Below, in pieces: positions 9,280-17,394 of a stretch of DNA of 64,000 nucleotides (positions are counted from its first letter, which is position 1; each line of letters starts with the position of its first letter). The notes beneath the pieces were generated by a model, which searched no databases, was not told where the DNA came from, and was given only the letters and a program-made list of their open reading frames with translations. This DNA comes from Alphaproteobacteria bacterium (lineage in GTDB: Bacteria > Pseudomonadota > Alphaproteobacteria > UBA7985 > JAUIBT01), in assembly GCA_030428565.1 (NCBI GenBank), contig JAUIDR010000002.1, positions 1 through 64,000 on the forward strand. Direction: 5' to 3'. The position numbers and the translations under genes are program-made.

Positions 9280-9382
9280 TTATCGAAAAGCAAGCATAGC
9301 GACGCTTACATGTCGATTCTGTTTTGGTGGCAGGCCGCGCTTGGTCTCAATTTAGGCGCAAACAGACGGAAAGCCCAATGCC

Positions 9383-11023
9383 ATGCACAACTTATCTGAA
9401 CTACTGCGCCCTTGCTTCGCCGCCCCCGGTGGCAATGAGTCCAGCGCTGCCGAAATTCCCCGCAGCGAGGTGCCAGCAGCCAGCCCAAGAAGCCGCAGCG
9501 CACGGCGTGGTCGTGGTAAACGCGCGCCAATCGGCCAGACCATCGATCAACTGCCCTTTGGCCAAATCGAACGCCAAATCAAGCCGATCGACCTCATCAG
9601 CGAGGACCATTTGGAGGCCATCCACCAAGCTTCGCTGACCATCATGCAAGAGATCGGGCTGGAATATATGAGCGCGCGGGCACGCGACATCTTCCGCCAA
9701 GCCGGCGCCGATGTGGACGAAGACAGCCAAATGGTCCGCATTCCGCCCGAACTGGTCGCGCAGGCTCTTGCCAGCGCCCCCAACAGCTTTAGCCTGACGC
9801 CGCGCAACCCCGCCAAAAAGCTTAAGATGGGCGGCGGTTTTTGGGTCGCGGGCTCCGTCGCGGGGCCACCGCAGGTTCACGACGCGATCAACGGTCGTCG
9901 TCCGGGCAATTTCGAAGATTTCAAAAAGCTAATCCAGCTCTCGCAATACTTTAACGCCGTCCAGATGTTCGGCTACCACCCGGTCTCGCCGATCGACATT
10001 CCGGCCAACACCCGCCACCTGGACACTTATCACGTCTGCCAAACCGAGGGCGATAAGGCCTATAAGATCTCAGCCATCGGCCGCGAGCGCACCTTGGATG
10101 CCATTGACATGATGGCCATCGCCAAGGGTCTGGACCGGGAGGCCATGAAGCACGAGCCCGCATTGGTCACGACCATCTCAATCAACTCGCCGCGCCGGGT
10201 CGATGAGGCCATGACCGACGGGCTAGAGGTCATGGCGCTGCACAATCAGGTCTGTTCGATCACCCCCTTTACGTTGATGGGCGCTATGACGCCGGTCACG
10301 CTGGCGGGCGCATTGGCCCAACACAATGCAGAGGCCTTGTCAGCAATCGTCTTGACCCAGCTCATCAATCCGGGCGCACCCGTGCTCTATGGCACTTTTA
10401 CCTCAAATGTGGATCTGCGAACCGGAGCCCCGGCCTTTGGGACGCCAGAGAACTCGCGCGCCAACCTGATTGCCGGTCAACTCGCGCGCAAGTACGACCT
10501 GCCCTACCGCTCGTCGAATGCCTGCACCTCCAACCTGGCCGATGACCAGGCGGTCTATGAGTCGATGATGTCGCTTTGGTCCGCGATTGCAGGCGGCGCG
10601 CACTTCATCCACCACGGCGCAGGCTGGCTGGAAGGCGGCCTTAAAGCCTCGTTCGAAAAATTGGTCTTAGACGCCGAGCTGCTGCAAGAACTGGCACTCA
10701 CCTTTGGCCCCTTCACGGCCGAGATCGCCGACCTGGCTGTCGAGGCGATCCGGGGTGTGCCACCGGGCGGCCACTTCTTCGGCGAAGCCCACACCTTAGA
10801 GCGCTACGAGACCGCTTTTTATTCGCCTATGACCTCGGACTGGCGCAGTCACGAGAATTGGGAGGCCGACGGTTCCAAGTCAGCCCGCGAACGCCTGACC
10901 CCTTTGTGGCAACAAGCGCTAGCGGACTTCAAAGCCCCCGCCCTGGCCGACGATCGTCGCGAGGCGCTGGATGCCTTCGTTGCCAAGCGCAAAGAGGAGT
11001 TGGCCGGGCGCGAACCCGCCTAA
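9383..11023 (+). CDS. Trimethylamine methyltransferase (MttB) family protein 1
   Basis: 546 residues, full length for the MttB/COG5598 family. Family-type segments include EDHLEAIHQASLTIMQEIG, ITPFTLMGAMTPVTLAGALAQ, APVLYGTFTSNVDLRTGAPAFGTPE and GVPPGGHFFGEAHTLERY. There is no in-frame amber codon, so this is a non-pyrrolysine member; characterised relatives (MtgB, MtpB) demethylate glycine betaine or proline betaine with a corrinoid protein. No corrinoid protein or RamA is encoded in this window; the next gene is instead an FAD/GcvT dehydrogenase. The Arg/Gly-rich N-terminal stretch (RSARRGRGKRAP) is shared in style with the second copy at 17395. Cytoplasmic. The methylated substrate is unknown. 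Confidence 0.88.
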   Translation: MHNLSELLRPCFAAPGGNESSAAEIPRSEVPAASPRSRSARRGRGKRAPIGQTIDQLPFGQIERQIKPIDLISEDHLEAIHQASLTIMQEIGLEYMSARARDIFRQAGADVDEDSQMVRIPPELVAQALASAPNSFSLTPRNPAKKLKMGGGFWVAGSVAGPPQVHDAINGRRPGNFEDFKKLIQLSQYFNAVQMFGYHPVSPIDIPANTRHLDTYHVCQTEGDKAYKISAIGRERTLDAIDMMAIAKGLDREAMKHEPALVTTISINSPRRVDEAMTDGLEVMALHNQVCSITPFTLMGAMTPVTLAGALAQHNAEALSAIVLTQLINPGAPVLYGTFTSNVDLRTGAPAFGTPENSRANLIAGQLARKYDLPYRSSNACTSNLADDQAVYESMMSLWSAIAGGAHFIHHGAGWLEGGLKASFEKLVLDAELLQELALTFGPFTAEIADLAVEAIRGVPPGGHFFGEAHTLERYETAFYSPMTSDWRSHENWEADGSKSARERLTPLWQQALADFKAPALADDRREALDAFVAKRKEELAGREPA

Positions 11024-11228
11024 GCTCGGCAGCTTTGCTCAGGCAGATCGTGCGACGGGGCCGCAGTAAAGCGGCGGTTGGGTAGAAATGCGATCTGCCA
11101 ATCTGCTCTGCAAAGCGTCGGATTTGGAATAAAACCGGCCGCCTGCCCGGCCTATGCTTATGCCATTCCGATCAAAAGGTGGACACCACCAGACAAACGA
11201 AGCCCGAACTGGGCACAGGGAGAGAGCC

Positions 11229-13652
11229 ATGAAAGATTCGTATCGCGTCGTCATCGTGGGCGGCGGCGTTGTCGGCGCATCCGTCTTGTACCACTTGGCC
11301 AAATTCGGCTGGACCGATTGCGCCATTATCGAGCGGAACGTCCTGACCGCGGGCTCCTCCTGGCACGCTGCGGGCGGCATTCACGCGCTGAACGCGGACC
11401 CCAACATGGCGGCCTTGCAAGCCTACACCATCGACCTCTTGTCAGAGATAGAGGAAGAATCCGGCCACAACATCGGCCTGCACATGACCGGCGGCATCAC
11501 CATCGCCACCACCCCCGACCGCTGGGAGTGGTTGCAAGGCGCCTATCGCACCTTCCAATCCATCGGCATTGACGACTGCCACATCTTGACGCCCGAAGAA
11601 GTCAAAAAGCACTGCCCCGTCATGGACGTTGGCGAGGTCATCGGTGGCATGTGGGCCGACCGCGAGGGTTACGTTGACACCACCGGTACCGTCCACGCCT
11701 ATGCGACCGCTGCCAAGAAGCGCGGCGCCGATGTCATCGAGCACAACCGCGTCTTGGAGCTAAACCAGCGCGCTGATGGCTCGTGGGACGTGGTGACAGA
11801 AAAGGGCACAATCCACGCCGAGCATGTCGTCAACGCGGGTGGCCTATGGGCCAAGCAGGTCGGCCGAATGGTGGGCCTGGAGCTGCCGGTCTCACCTCTA
11901 TCGCACCACTACCTGGTGACCGAAAGCATCCCTGAAATTGCTGCCTTGGATTTCGAAGTCCCCATGATGGTGGATCCCGATGGCTTCACCTATATGCGCC
12001 AGGACCAGCAGGGCATGCTGATCGGCATTTATGAGGTCAATCACCAGCACTGGATGATGGATGGCGCGCCTTGGAACTACGGCATTGAGCTGTTGAACGA
12101 GGACATCGACCGTATCTCTGACGAGCTGGAGCTGACCTTTAAGCGCTATCCGGTTCTGAACGATGTCGGGATTAAGAACTGGGTCAACGGTGCCTTTACC
12201 TTCTCGCCCGACGGCAACCCCTTGGTGGGGCCGGTTCGCGGCCTCAAAAACTACTGGCTGGCCTGCGGTGTCATGGCGGGCTTCCTGCAAGGCGGCGGCG
12301 TCGGCAAGACCCTGGCCGAGTGGATGATCCACGGCGAGACCGAGGCTGACGCCTGGTCCATGGACATTGCGCGCTATGGCGAGTTTGCCTCCAACAAGCA
12401 GTACATTAAAGAGACTACCGGCCAATTCTATTCGCGCCGCTTTGTCATGACCTACCCCAACGAGCAGCTTTGGGCGGGTCGTCCGCTGAAAAAAGCCCCC
12501 GCTTACGAAGGCATGGATCAGGCAGGAGCCAAGTGGGGCGTTTCTTGGGGGCTGGAAGTCCCCTTGATGTTTGGACCTCAGGGCTATGAAGAAAACCCGA
12601 CGATGAAGCGCTCCAACGCCTTCGAGCACGTGGCTGCCGAGTGTAAAGCGGTGCGCGAAGATGTGGGCCTAATCGATATCACGGGCTTCTCGCGCTACGA
12701 GGTGAGCGGCGCCGATGCGGCGGCTTTTCTGGATCACGTCATGGCTTCAAAACTGCCGGGCGCGGGCCGGGCCAAGTTGGCGCCCATGGTGGGGCAAGAC
12801 GGCAAGTTGAAGGGCGATTTGACGGTCTTTAACTGGGGCGACGGCAGCTGGTGGGTCATGGGCTCTTATTACCTGCGTGAATGGCACATGCGTTGGTTCC
12901 ATGACCGCCGCCAGGATCTGGACGCCGCACTAGATGTCTCGATCCGCGATATCTCAGACGCGGTCTGCGGCTTTGGCATTGCGGGGCCGAATGCGCGCAA
13001 GGTCTTGGAAAAGCTGACCCATCAGGACGTGTCGAACGAGGCTTTCAAATTTGCCCAGTGCCGCACGCTGGATGTGGGCCTACTGCGCTGCAAAGTGGGC
13101 CGCCTTTCGGTCATGGGTGAGCTGGGTTACGAGATTAACTGTTCAGCCGCCGAGCATATTACCTTGCGCGAAATGCTGTTGGAAGCGGGCGCTGATCTGG
13201 GTATGCGCGAAGTCGGCTTTTATGCCATGAACTCGCTGCGCTTGGAAAAATCATTCGGCATCTGGTCGGCAGAATTCACCCAGCGCTTTACGCCCGGTGA
13301 AACCGGTATGGATCGCTGGATCGACTGGTCCAAAGACTTCTACGGCAAGGAGGAAGCCGCCAAAGAACGCGAGACGGGTGCCAAAAACCGCCTGGTCACG
13401 CTGGAAGTGGACGCCCCTGAAGCGGATGCCGCGGGCTACGAGCCGGTCTGGGCTGGCGATGCTATGATCGGCTTCACCACGTCGGGCGGCTATGGGCATT
13501 CGCTGGGCAAATCACTGGCCATGGCCATGATTGACGCTCAATATGCTGAACCTGGCACCGAGCTGAAGACCCATATTGTTGGCGTCGAGTGCGCCTGCCG
13601 CGTGCTGGCCCCCAGCCCCTACGATCCCAAGGGCGAACGCCTGCGCGCCTAG
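11229..13652 (+). CDS. FAD-dependent oxidoreductase with GcvT domain (dimethylglycine/sarcosine dehydrogenase-like)
   Basis: 807 residues from the ATG at 11229, preceded by AGGGAGAG; in-frame sequence further upstream is not family-like. The N-terminal half is a DAO-type FAD domain with GGGVVGASVLYHL (residues about 11-23) and SSWHAAG, whose His (about 46) is at the position of covalent flavin attachment in dimethylglycine dehydrogenase. The C-terminal half (from about 430) is a GcvT-type folate-binding domain (GELGYEINCSA, SGGYGHSLGKSLAMAMI). Such enzymes oxidise an N-methyl group and transfer the one-carbon unit to tetrahydrofolate. It follows MttB 1 on the same strand by about 200 nt and ends at a strong terminator, so both may form one demethylation unit. 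Confidence 0.92.
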   Translation: MKDSYRVVIVGGGVVGASVLYHLAKFGWTDCAIIERNVLTAGSSWHAAGGIHALNADPNMAALQAYTIDLLSEIEEESGHNIGLHMTGGITIATTPDRWEWLQGAYRTFQSIGIDDCHILTPEEVKKHCPVMDVGEVIGGMWADREGYVDTTGTVHAYATAAKKRGADVIEHNRVLELNQRADGSWDVVTEKGTIHAEHVVNAGGLWAKQVGRMVGLELPVSPLSHHYLVTESIPEIAALDFEVPMMVDPDGFTYMRQDQQGMLIGIYEVNHQHWMMDGAPWNYGIELLNEDIDRISDELELTFKRYPVLNDVGIKNWVNGAFTFSPDGNPLVGPVRGLKNYWLACGVMAGFLQGGGVGKTLAEWMIHGETEADAWSMDIARYGEFASNKQYIKETTGQFYSRRFVMTYPNEQLWAGRPLKKAPAYEGMDQAGAKWGVSWGLEVPLMFGPQGYEENPTMKRSNAFEHVAAECKAVREDVGLIDITGFSRYEVSGADAAAFLDHVMASKLPGAGRAKLAPMVGQDGKLKGDLTVFNWGDGSWWVMGSYYLREWHMRWFHDRRQDLDAALDVSIRDISDAVCGFGIAGPNARKVLEKLTHQDVSNEAFKFAQCRTLDVGLLRCKVGRLSVMGELGYEINCSAAEHITLREMLLEAGADLGMREVGFYAMNSLRLEKSFGIWSAEFTQRFTPGETGMDRWIDWSKDFYGKEEAAKERETGAKNRLVTLEVDAPEADAAGYEPVWAGDAMIGFTTSGGYGHSLGKSLAMAMIDAQYAEPGTELKTHIVGVECACRVLAPSPYDPKGERLRA

Positions 13653-13680
13653 GCCAGCGAACACCAAGGCAGAAAACAAG

Positions 13681-13713
13681 AAAGCCCCTGGCTCGCACGG
13701 TCAGGGGCTTTTC
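13681..13713. terminator. Bidirectional terminator between convergent genes
   Basis: The stem AAGCCCCTG/CAGGGGCTT (13682-13690 with 13702-13710) has an 11-nt loop. It is followed by TTCTATTT on the plus strand and by TTCTTGTTTT on the minus strand. It separates the FAD/GcvT gene (stop 13652) from the converging DUF3726-like gene (stop 13773). Confidence 0.85.
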
Positions 13714-13772
13714 TATTTCATCTGGCGATCGGGCACCGAAGGCGTGGCCGCCCGTGACCGACACCAACCGCG

Positions 13773-14513
13773 CTAGTCGTTGTCGGTCTCCCCGGCCCCG
13801 GCTTGCTGGCGGGAGGCCTCGGTCGCGGGGACATAGGTGTTGTAAGCCAGTTCTGCCAAGGGGGCGACTGTCGCCTTACGATCAACCGCAATGCCTTGCG
13901 CGTAGGCAGCCTCAACGACGCTCGCCATGGAGCTGTAGCCACCCAGGACCAACAAGCCTTCTGCTTCTTCTTCCGCCATCCAACGGGCGACCAGGCCAGA
14001 GCTGTCGCCCGCCTCGGCGCGCCACTGGTTGCGCTCCGAGACAATCAGGCTCACCCCGCCTGCTTCCAGATACAAAAGGCGTCCTTCGGGCACGGAGCAT
14101 TGCGCCAAGCAAGCCGCCAACAGGCGCTTGCGAGCGGCCAACTTGCTCGCCTCAACCTCGCCCCCGTGAGAAACCCCGTGAGAAACCCCGTGAGAAACCC
14201 CGTGGGAATCCTCGTGGGAAACCTCGCGGGACACCTCGTGGGGCACCCCTTGGGACAGGCTGATTTCCAACTGGTTCTCCAAGCACAGGCGATCACAGAG
14301 CTCCACCGCAAGGTTGGCCAGCTCGGTCAGACCGGCGCCAGTCGCGACATCGGCCAAGGCCTCAAGTACAGACAGACCGCGCAGCTCGCCCCAGACACAG
14401 GCCGCCGACACTAGGCGCGCGTGTGCTAAGGGCAGACCTGCTCCGCGCATGGCTCGCTCCACCAAGGCCGAAATCTCGTTCGCAGAAAAGCGCAACGTTT
14501 GCTCCTGGCTCAT
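13773..14513 (-). CDS. DUF3726-like protein of unknown function with an expanded tetrapeptide repeat
   Basis: 246 residues. The N-terminus (LRFSANEISALVERAMRGAGLP) resembles DUF3726 proteins, which start with a similar NEI..L..KAARGAG segment; this call is tentative. Residues about 86-117 are a run of tetrapeptides (VPHE, VSRE, VSHE, DSHG, then VSHG three times) encoded by eight 12-bp units (14162-14257), so the array keeps the frame. The rest has no motif I recognise, no signal peptide and no membrane helix. Its ATG overlaps the stop of the 561-residue gene (ATGA), which points to translational coupling. It is the last gene of a three-gene operon with that gene and the M19 homologue; the partners suggest a shared role with the MttB proteins. 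Confidence 0.8.
   Translation of the reverse strand: MSQEQTLRFSANEISALVERAMRGAGLPLAHARLVSAACVWGELRGLSVLEALADVATGAGLTELANLAVELCDRLCLENQLEISLSQGVPHEVSREVSHEDSHGVSHGVSHGVSHGGEVEASKLAARKRLLAACLAQCSVPEGRLLYLEAGGVSLIVSERNQWRAEAGDSSGLVARWMAEEEAEGLLVLGGYSSMASVVEAAYAQGIAVDRKATVAPLAELAYNTYVPATEASRQQAGAGETDND
14162..14257 (-). repeat. In-frame 12-bp microsatellite, eight units
   Basis: On the plus strand the units read CCCCGTGAGAAA (three exact copies, 14162-14197), then five diverged copies up to 14257. Because 12 is a multiple of three, copy number can change without breaking the DUF3726-like reading frame. The uniform copies at one end and diverged copies at the other indicate recent expansion. Confidence 0.9.
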
Positions 14514-16195
14514 GATGCTGCCTCCGCTTCAGGTTCCGGCAAAACGCAAAAATACCAAGGCGTGTCAGCCTGCTCAGCCAGTTGATCCGGCAGAGGCGCG
14601 CCCTGATACATGTTGATGCGGGTCCACAAATCAGACTTGGGATCGAACTTCGACGCGCCAAAAAATGCCAGCTTTGCGCGCAGCAAATCAATCGGCAGAC
14701 AATCGTCTGCAATGACATTGCCGCGAATTTCCGCGAAGGGGCGCAAGGCGTTCTGCTGCACGCGAATTGCCGCCGCCCGCAGCGCTGGCTTGTCCGCTAG
14801 GAAGGCGCCGCAGCTTTGATCTTCATAATTTTCAGGAATGGCCGCATAAAGTGCCGACACATCCCGGGCCACGGTCAACGGCATCTCCCACTCGCTGCCT
14901 TCTTCTTGCCATCGAAAGCCAAAGCGCGGTTCCAGCTTTTCTTCGCTGGTATACCAAAACCGTGCTTGATTTTCAGGCAGGTCAAAATCGTATGCCAGCG
15001 CCCAGGTGTAGTACTCATCCAGACAATCAACGAGCCTAGACAGGGGCATAGCGGCATCCAGAATGCAGACCTCTTTAGCGGCCTGCTGATCGTCGCAGAG
15101 CTCATCCACAAGTTCGCCGTGGCCTTCGATCAACAGACTGACGGTCAACTCCTGGCAATCCAGGCTCTTGCCTTGGCACCAGTCTATTACCGCCCCCCAG
15201 CCCTCTGGTTGACCGGTCGCGCACCATTGGGACAGCGCGCCAAGTTCGTCCTCAAGCAGAGCAATGCGGCGCTGATAGTCGGTATCGTCCACGCGCCACT
15301 GCGCGACGTGCCCGCGGACCTGTTCCACCAGCGCGCAGAAATCGCTCCATGACCCGGCATCAGGCTTGCGTTGCTGGCAAACGCGGGTCAGCGCCTGTTC
15401 TTTGCTGTTGAACCAAGCATGCAGCAGGCCGGGATGATTGATCAGATAGGGCGCCATGCCGAGCCCTGTGGCATTGCCAATCCCCAGCGCTTGTTTGCTC
15501 GCAGGGCTAAGCGCTACTGCTTGTGCGCCACCGCGTCGCTTGGCGGCATGCTCGACCAGCACAAAACTGAACAGACGAACAAGGTAGACCGCCAGCATCT
15601 CGACGTGGAAGGAAGCCGCGAATTCAGGTCGGTCTGCGATCTTGCCCCGATCAGCCACGCCAAACTTGCCGCTGCCATAGACCGCCGTCGTGCGCATCAG
15701 GTAGCCAACCTTGCGGATCATGGCCATATCGGGTTGCTGTCCGCGGGCCAGAGCCTCAACGACATGATCGAACATACGCACCGATTTATTGGCGCGTGCG
15801 AGCACCAGTTCACTGGCCTGGCAACGCCCAGCTTCTTGCTTGGGCACATTGGCCGCTAAGCGCGTGATATCCTCGGCACTCGCGCGGCCATCGAACAGGG
15901 TAAAGGTCGCGTCCCAGACCGTGGCAATCACCCGATCAGATCGCTGTTCGGGGCTCAAACGATGGGCGAAGGCTATCAGCGTATAGACGCGTTCGCCCGT
16001 ATCGACACTGATAAGAACATGGCCTTCACCTTGCTCATCCAGTTCGATAACCGGGGCCTCAAAACGCCAGTTCTCGCGCGCCATGCGGCGCAACAAGCTT
16101 GGCATAAACGATAGCCGCGAGGGAAAGGTCGAGCCGATGCGCTTTAGGCCCATGACCGTATCTGGATAACGCCAGGTCTCAGCCACTGCACTCAT
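14510..16195 (-). CDS. Conserved-looking protein of unknown function, 561 residues
   Basis: I do not recognise the family. The protein is soluble, with no signal peptide, no membrane helices and no nucleotide-binding or metal-binding motif. The N-terminal third has TWRYPDTVMGLKRIGSTF and a beta-rich region (GHVLISVDTGERVYTLIAFAHRL); the middle is helical (FHVEMLAVYLVRLFSFVLVEHAAKRRGG, residues about 193-220); the C-terminal part contains YYTWALAYDFDLPENQARFWYTSEEKLEPRFGF in residues about 395-428, rich in aromatic residues. Its start overlaps the stop of the M19 homologue (TAATG) and its stop overlaps the start of the DUF3726-like gene. So it is made together with them, as the middle subunit or enzyme of a three-protein set next to two MttB genes. 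Confidence 0.85.
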   Translation of the reverse strand: MSAVAETWRYPDTVMGLKRIGSTFPSRLSFMPSLLRRMARENWRFEAPVIELDEQGEGHVLISVDTGERVYTLIAFAHRLSPEQRSDRVIATVWDATFTLFDGRASAEDITRLAANVPKQEAGRCQASELVLARANKSVRMFDHVVEALARGQQPDMAMIRKVGYLMRTTAVYGSGKFGVADRGKIADRPEFAASFHVEMLAVYLVRLFSFVLVEHAAKRRGGAQAVALSPASKQALGIGNATGLGMAPYLINHPGLLHAWFNSKEQALTRVCQQRKPDAGSWSDFCALVEQVRGHVAQWRVDDTDYQRRIALLEDELGALSQWCATGQPEGWGAVIDWCQGKSLDCQELTVSLLIEGHGELVDELCDDQQAAKEVCILDAAMPLSRLVDCLDEYYTWALAYDFDLPENQARFWYTSEEKLEPRFGFRWQEEGSEWEMPLTVARDVSALYAAIPENYEDQSCGAFLADKPALRAAAIRVQQNALRPFAEIRGNVIADDCLPIDLLRAKLAFFGASKFDPKSDLWTRINMYQGAPLPDQLAEQADTPWYFCVLPEPEAEAAS

Positions 16196-17172
16196 TATGC
16201 CTCCTTTGGCCCAAATGAGGCCTGGTAGAAGTTCAACCAGTTCTCGCCCATGATCTGTGCAACTTCTTGGTCATTGAAGCCGACCTCTGCCAGACCGCGC
16301 GCCAGGTTGGGAAAATCGCGATTGTCGGTGAACCAATCGGGCTGCGGGGGGAAGCCGGCATCGCTGGCCGAGCCCTCGCCATAGTCGATTTCCTTACTCC
16401 AGCGACCAACGCGCATCCACTCGACTACACTATCGGGCTGGTCCTGGCACAGATCGCTGCCGATGCCAAAGAAGCCGACGCCGTAGCGCTCCGCAAGGTC
16501 GGCGGCCATGCGTGCAAAGCTCTCTAGGCTGCAATCAGACTTGTCTTTTAGATGGTGCGGATACAGCGATAGGCCCAGCATACCGCCGCTCTCTGCCAAG
16601 GCAGCCAGCACCGCGTCCGACTTATTGCGGCGCGCGGCGTGCCAAAAGGCCGGATTGGCGTGGGTAATCGCGATTGGGCGCTCAGAAATCTCGATGGCTT
16701 CCAAGGTGGAGCGTTCAGCCGAGTGGCTCATATCGACCACCAAGCCGACGCGGTTCATCTCTTTGATGACCTGACGGCCCATGCGGGTAATGCCCGGGTC
16801 TTCGGCCTCATAGCAGCCGGTCGCCAACAGCGACTGGTTGTTATAGCTAAGCTGCATGAAGCGCGCGCCCAGCGTATGGCAGATTTCCACCAAGCCGATA
16901 TCATCCTCGATGGGCGAGCAATTTTGGAACCCAAAGATAATCCCCGTGCGCCCATCAGCCTTGGCCCGGCGCAAATCCTCGGCGCTGCGCGCGTGGCAGA
17001 TCAGCTCAGGATATGTTTCAAACCAGCGGTTCCACTTTTCGATATTAAGAACCGTATCGCGGAAATTCTCGTGATAGCAGATCGTGACGTGAACCCCGTC
17101 GAGCCCGCCTTCGCGCATTTGGCGAAAGATTTTCTCTGACCAATTGGCATATTGAAGGCAGTCGATCTTCAT
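16195..17172 (-). CDS. Divergent membrane-dipeptidase (peptidase M19) homologue lacking several metal ligands
   Basis: 325 residues from the ATG at 17172. It is a TIM-barrel M19 family member: VVDMSHSAERSTLEAI and PIAITHANPAFWHAARRN carry the two zinc-binding histidines (H150 and H171, 21 residues apart as in renal dipeptidase H198/H219), and FFGIGSDL carries the conserved Asp (D240). The other metal ligands are missing. The N-terminal HxD of the family is replaced by IDCLQY (residues 3-8), and the bridging Glu of the usual G-x-E-G motif is Gln (GFQN, Q83). Normal binuclear dipeptidase activity is therefore doubtful; a mononuclear or different reaction is possible. First gene of a coupled operon with the 561-residue and DUF3726-like proteins, and divergent from MttB 2. 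Confidence 0.85.
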   Translation of the reverse strand: MKIDCLQYANWSEKIFRQMREGGLDGVHVTICYHENFRDTVLNIEKWNRWFETYPELICHARSAEDLRRAKADGRTGIIFGFQNCSPIEDDIGLVEICHTLGARFMQLSYNNQSLLATGCYEAEDPGITRMGRQVIKEMNRVGLVVDMSHSAERSTLEAIEISERPIAITHANPAFWHAARRNKSDAVLAALAESGGMLGLSLYPHHLKDKSDCSLESFARMAADLAERYGVGFFGIGSDLCQDQPDSVVEWMRVGRWSKEIDYGEGSASDAGFPPQPDWFTDNRDFPNLARGLAEVGFNDQEVAQIMGENWLNFYQASFGPKEA

Positions 17173-17348
17173 GGACAGAACTCCGGTTGCTCGGCGGCTT
17201 GCTCCCCGATGGAGCACCAGGCGGGCCGCCGGTCGATAATTGGTTTTCGCGGTAACGGCGTCAGCCTAAGCCATTTTCTGACCGCAACAGGCCTTCAAAC
17301 CGACCCTTGATGTCGTAGAATGGATTGCGGGGTCGGTTCAATGGCGAC

Positions 17349-17371
17349 ATTGTATACGCATTGTATGCAAT
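17349..17371. promoter_or_regulatory. Candidate operator, 9-bp inverted repeat
   Basis: ATTGTATAC at 17349-17357 and GTATGCAAT at 17363-17371 form an inverted repeat with one mismatch and a 5-nt spacer. The TTGTATAC half site resembles GntR-family operators. It lies 24 nt before the MttB 2 start and between this gene and the divergent M19 operon, so it could control both. Which regulator binds it is unknown. Confidence 0.5.
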
Positions 17372-17394
17372 CCAGCAAGTCAGGGAAAACACCG

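Noticed and set aside
14162-14257. CRISPR array or noncoding repeat
   Set aside because: Twelve-bp units without spacers that keep the coding frame.
15371-15859. Plus-strand frame antisense to the 561-residue gene
   Set aside because: Codon pattern and gene overlaps support the minus-strand gene; the antisense frame lacks a ribosome site or motif.
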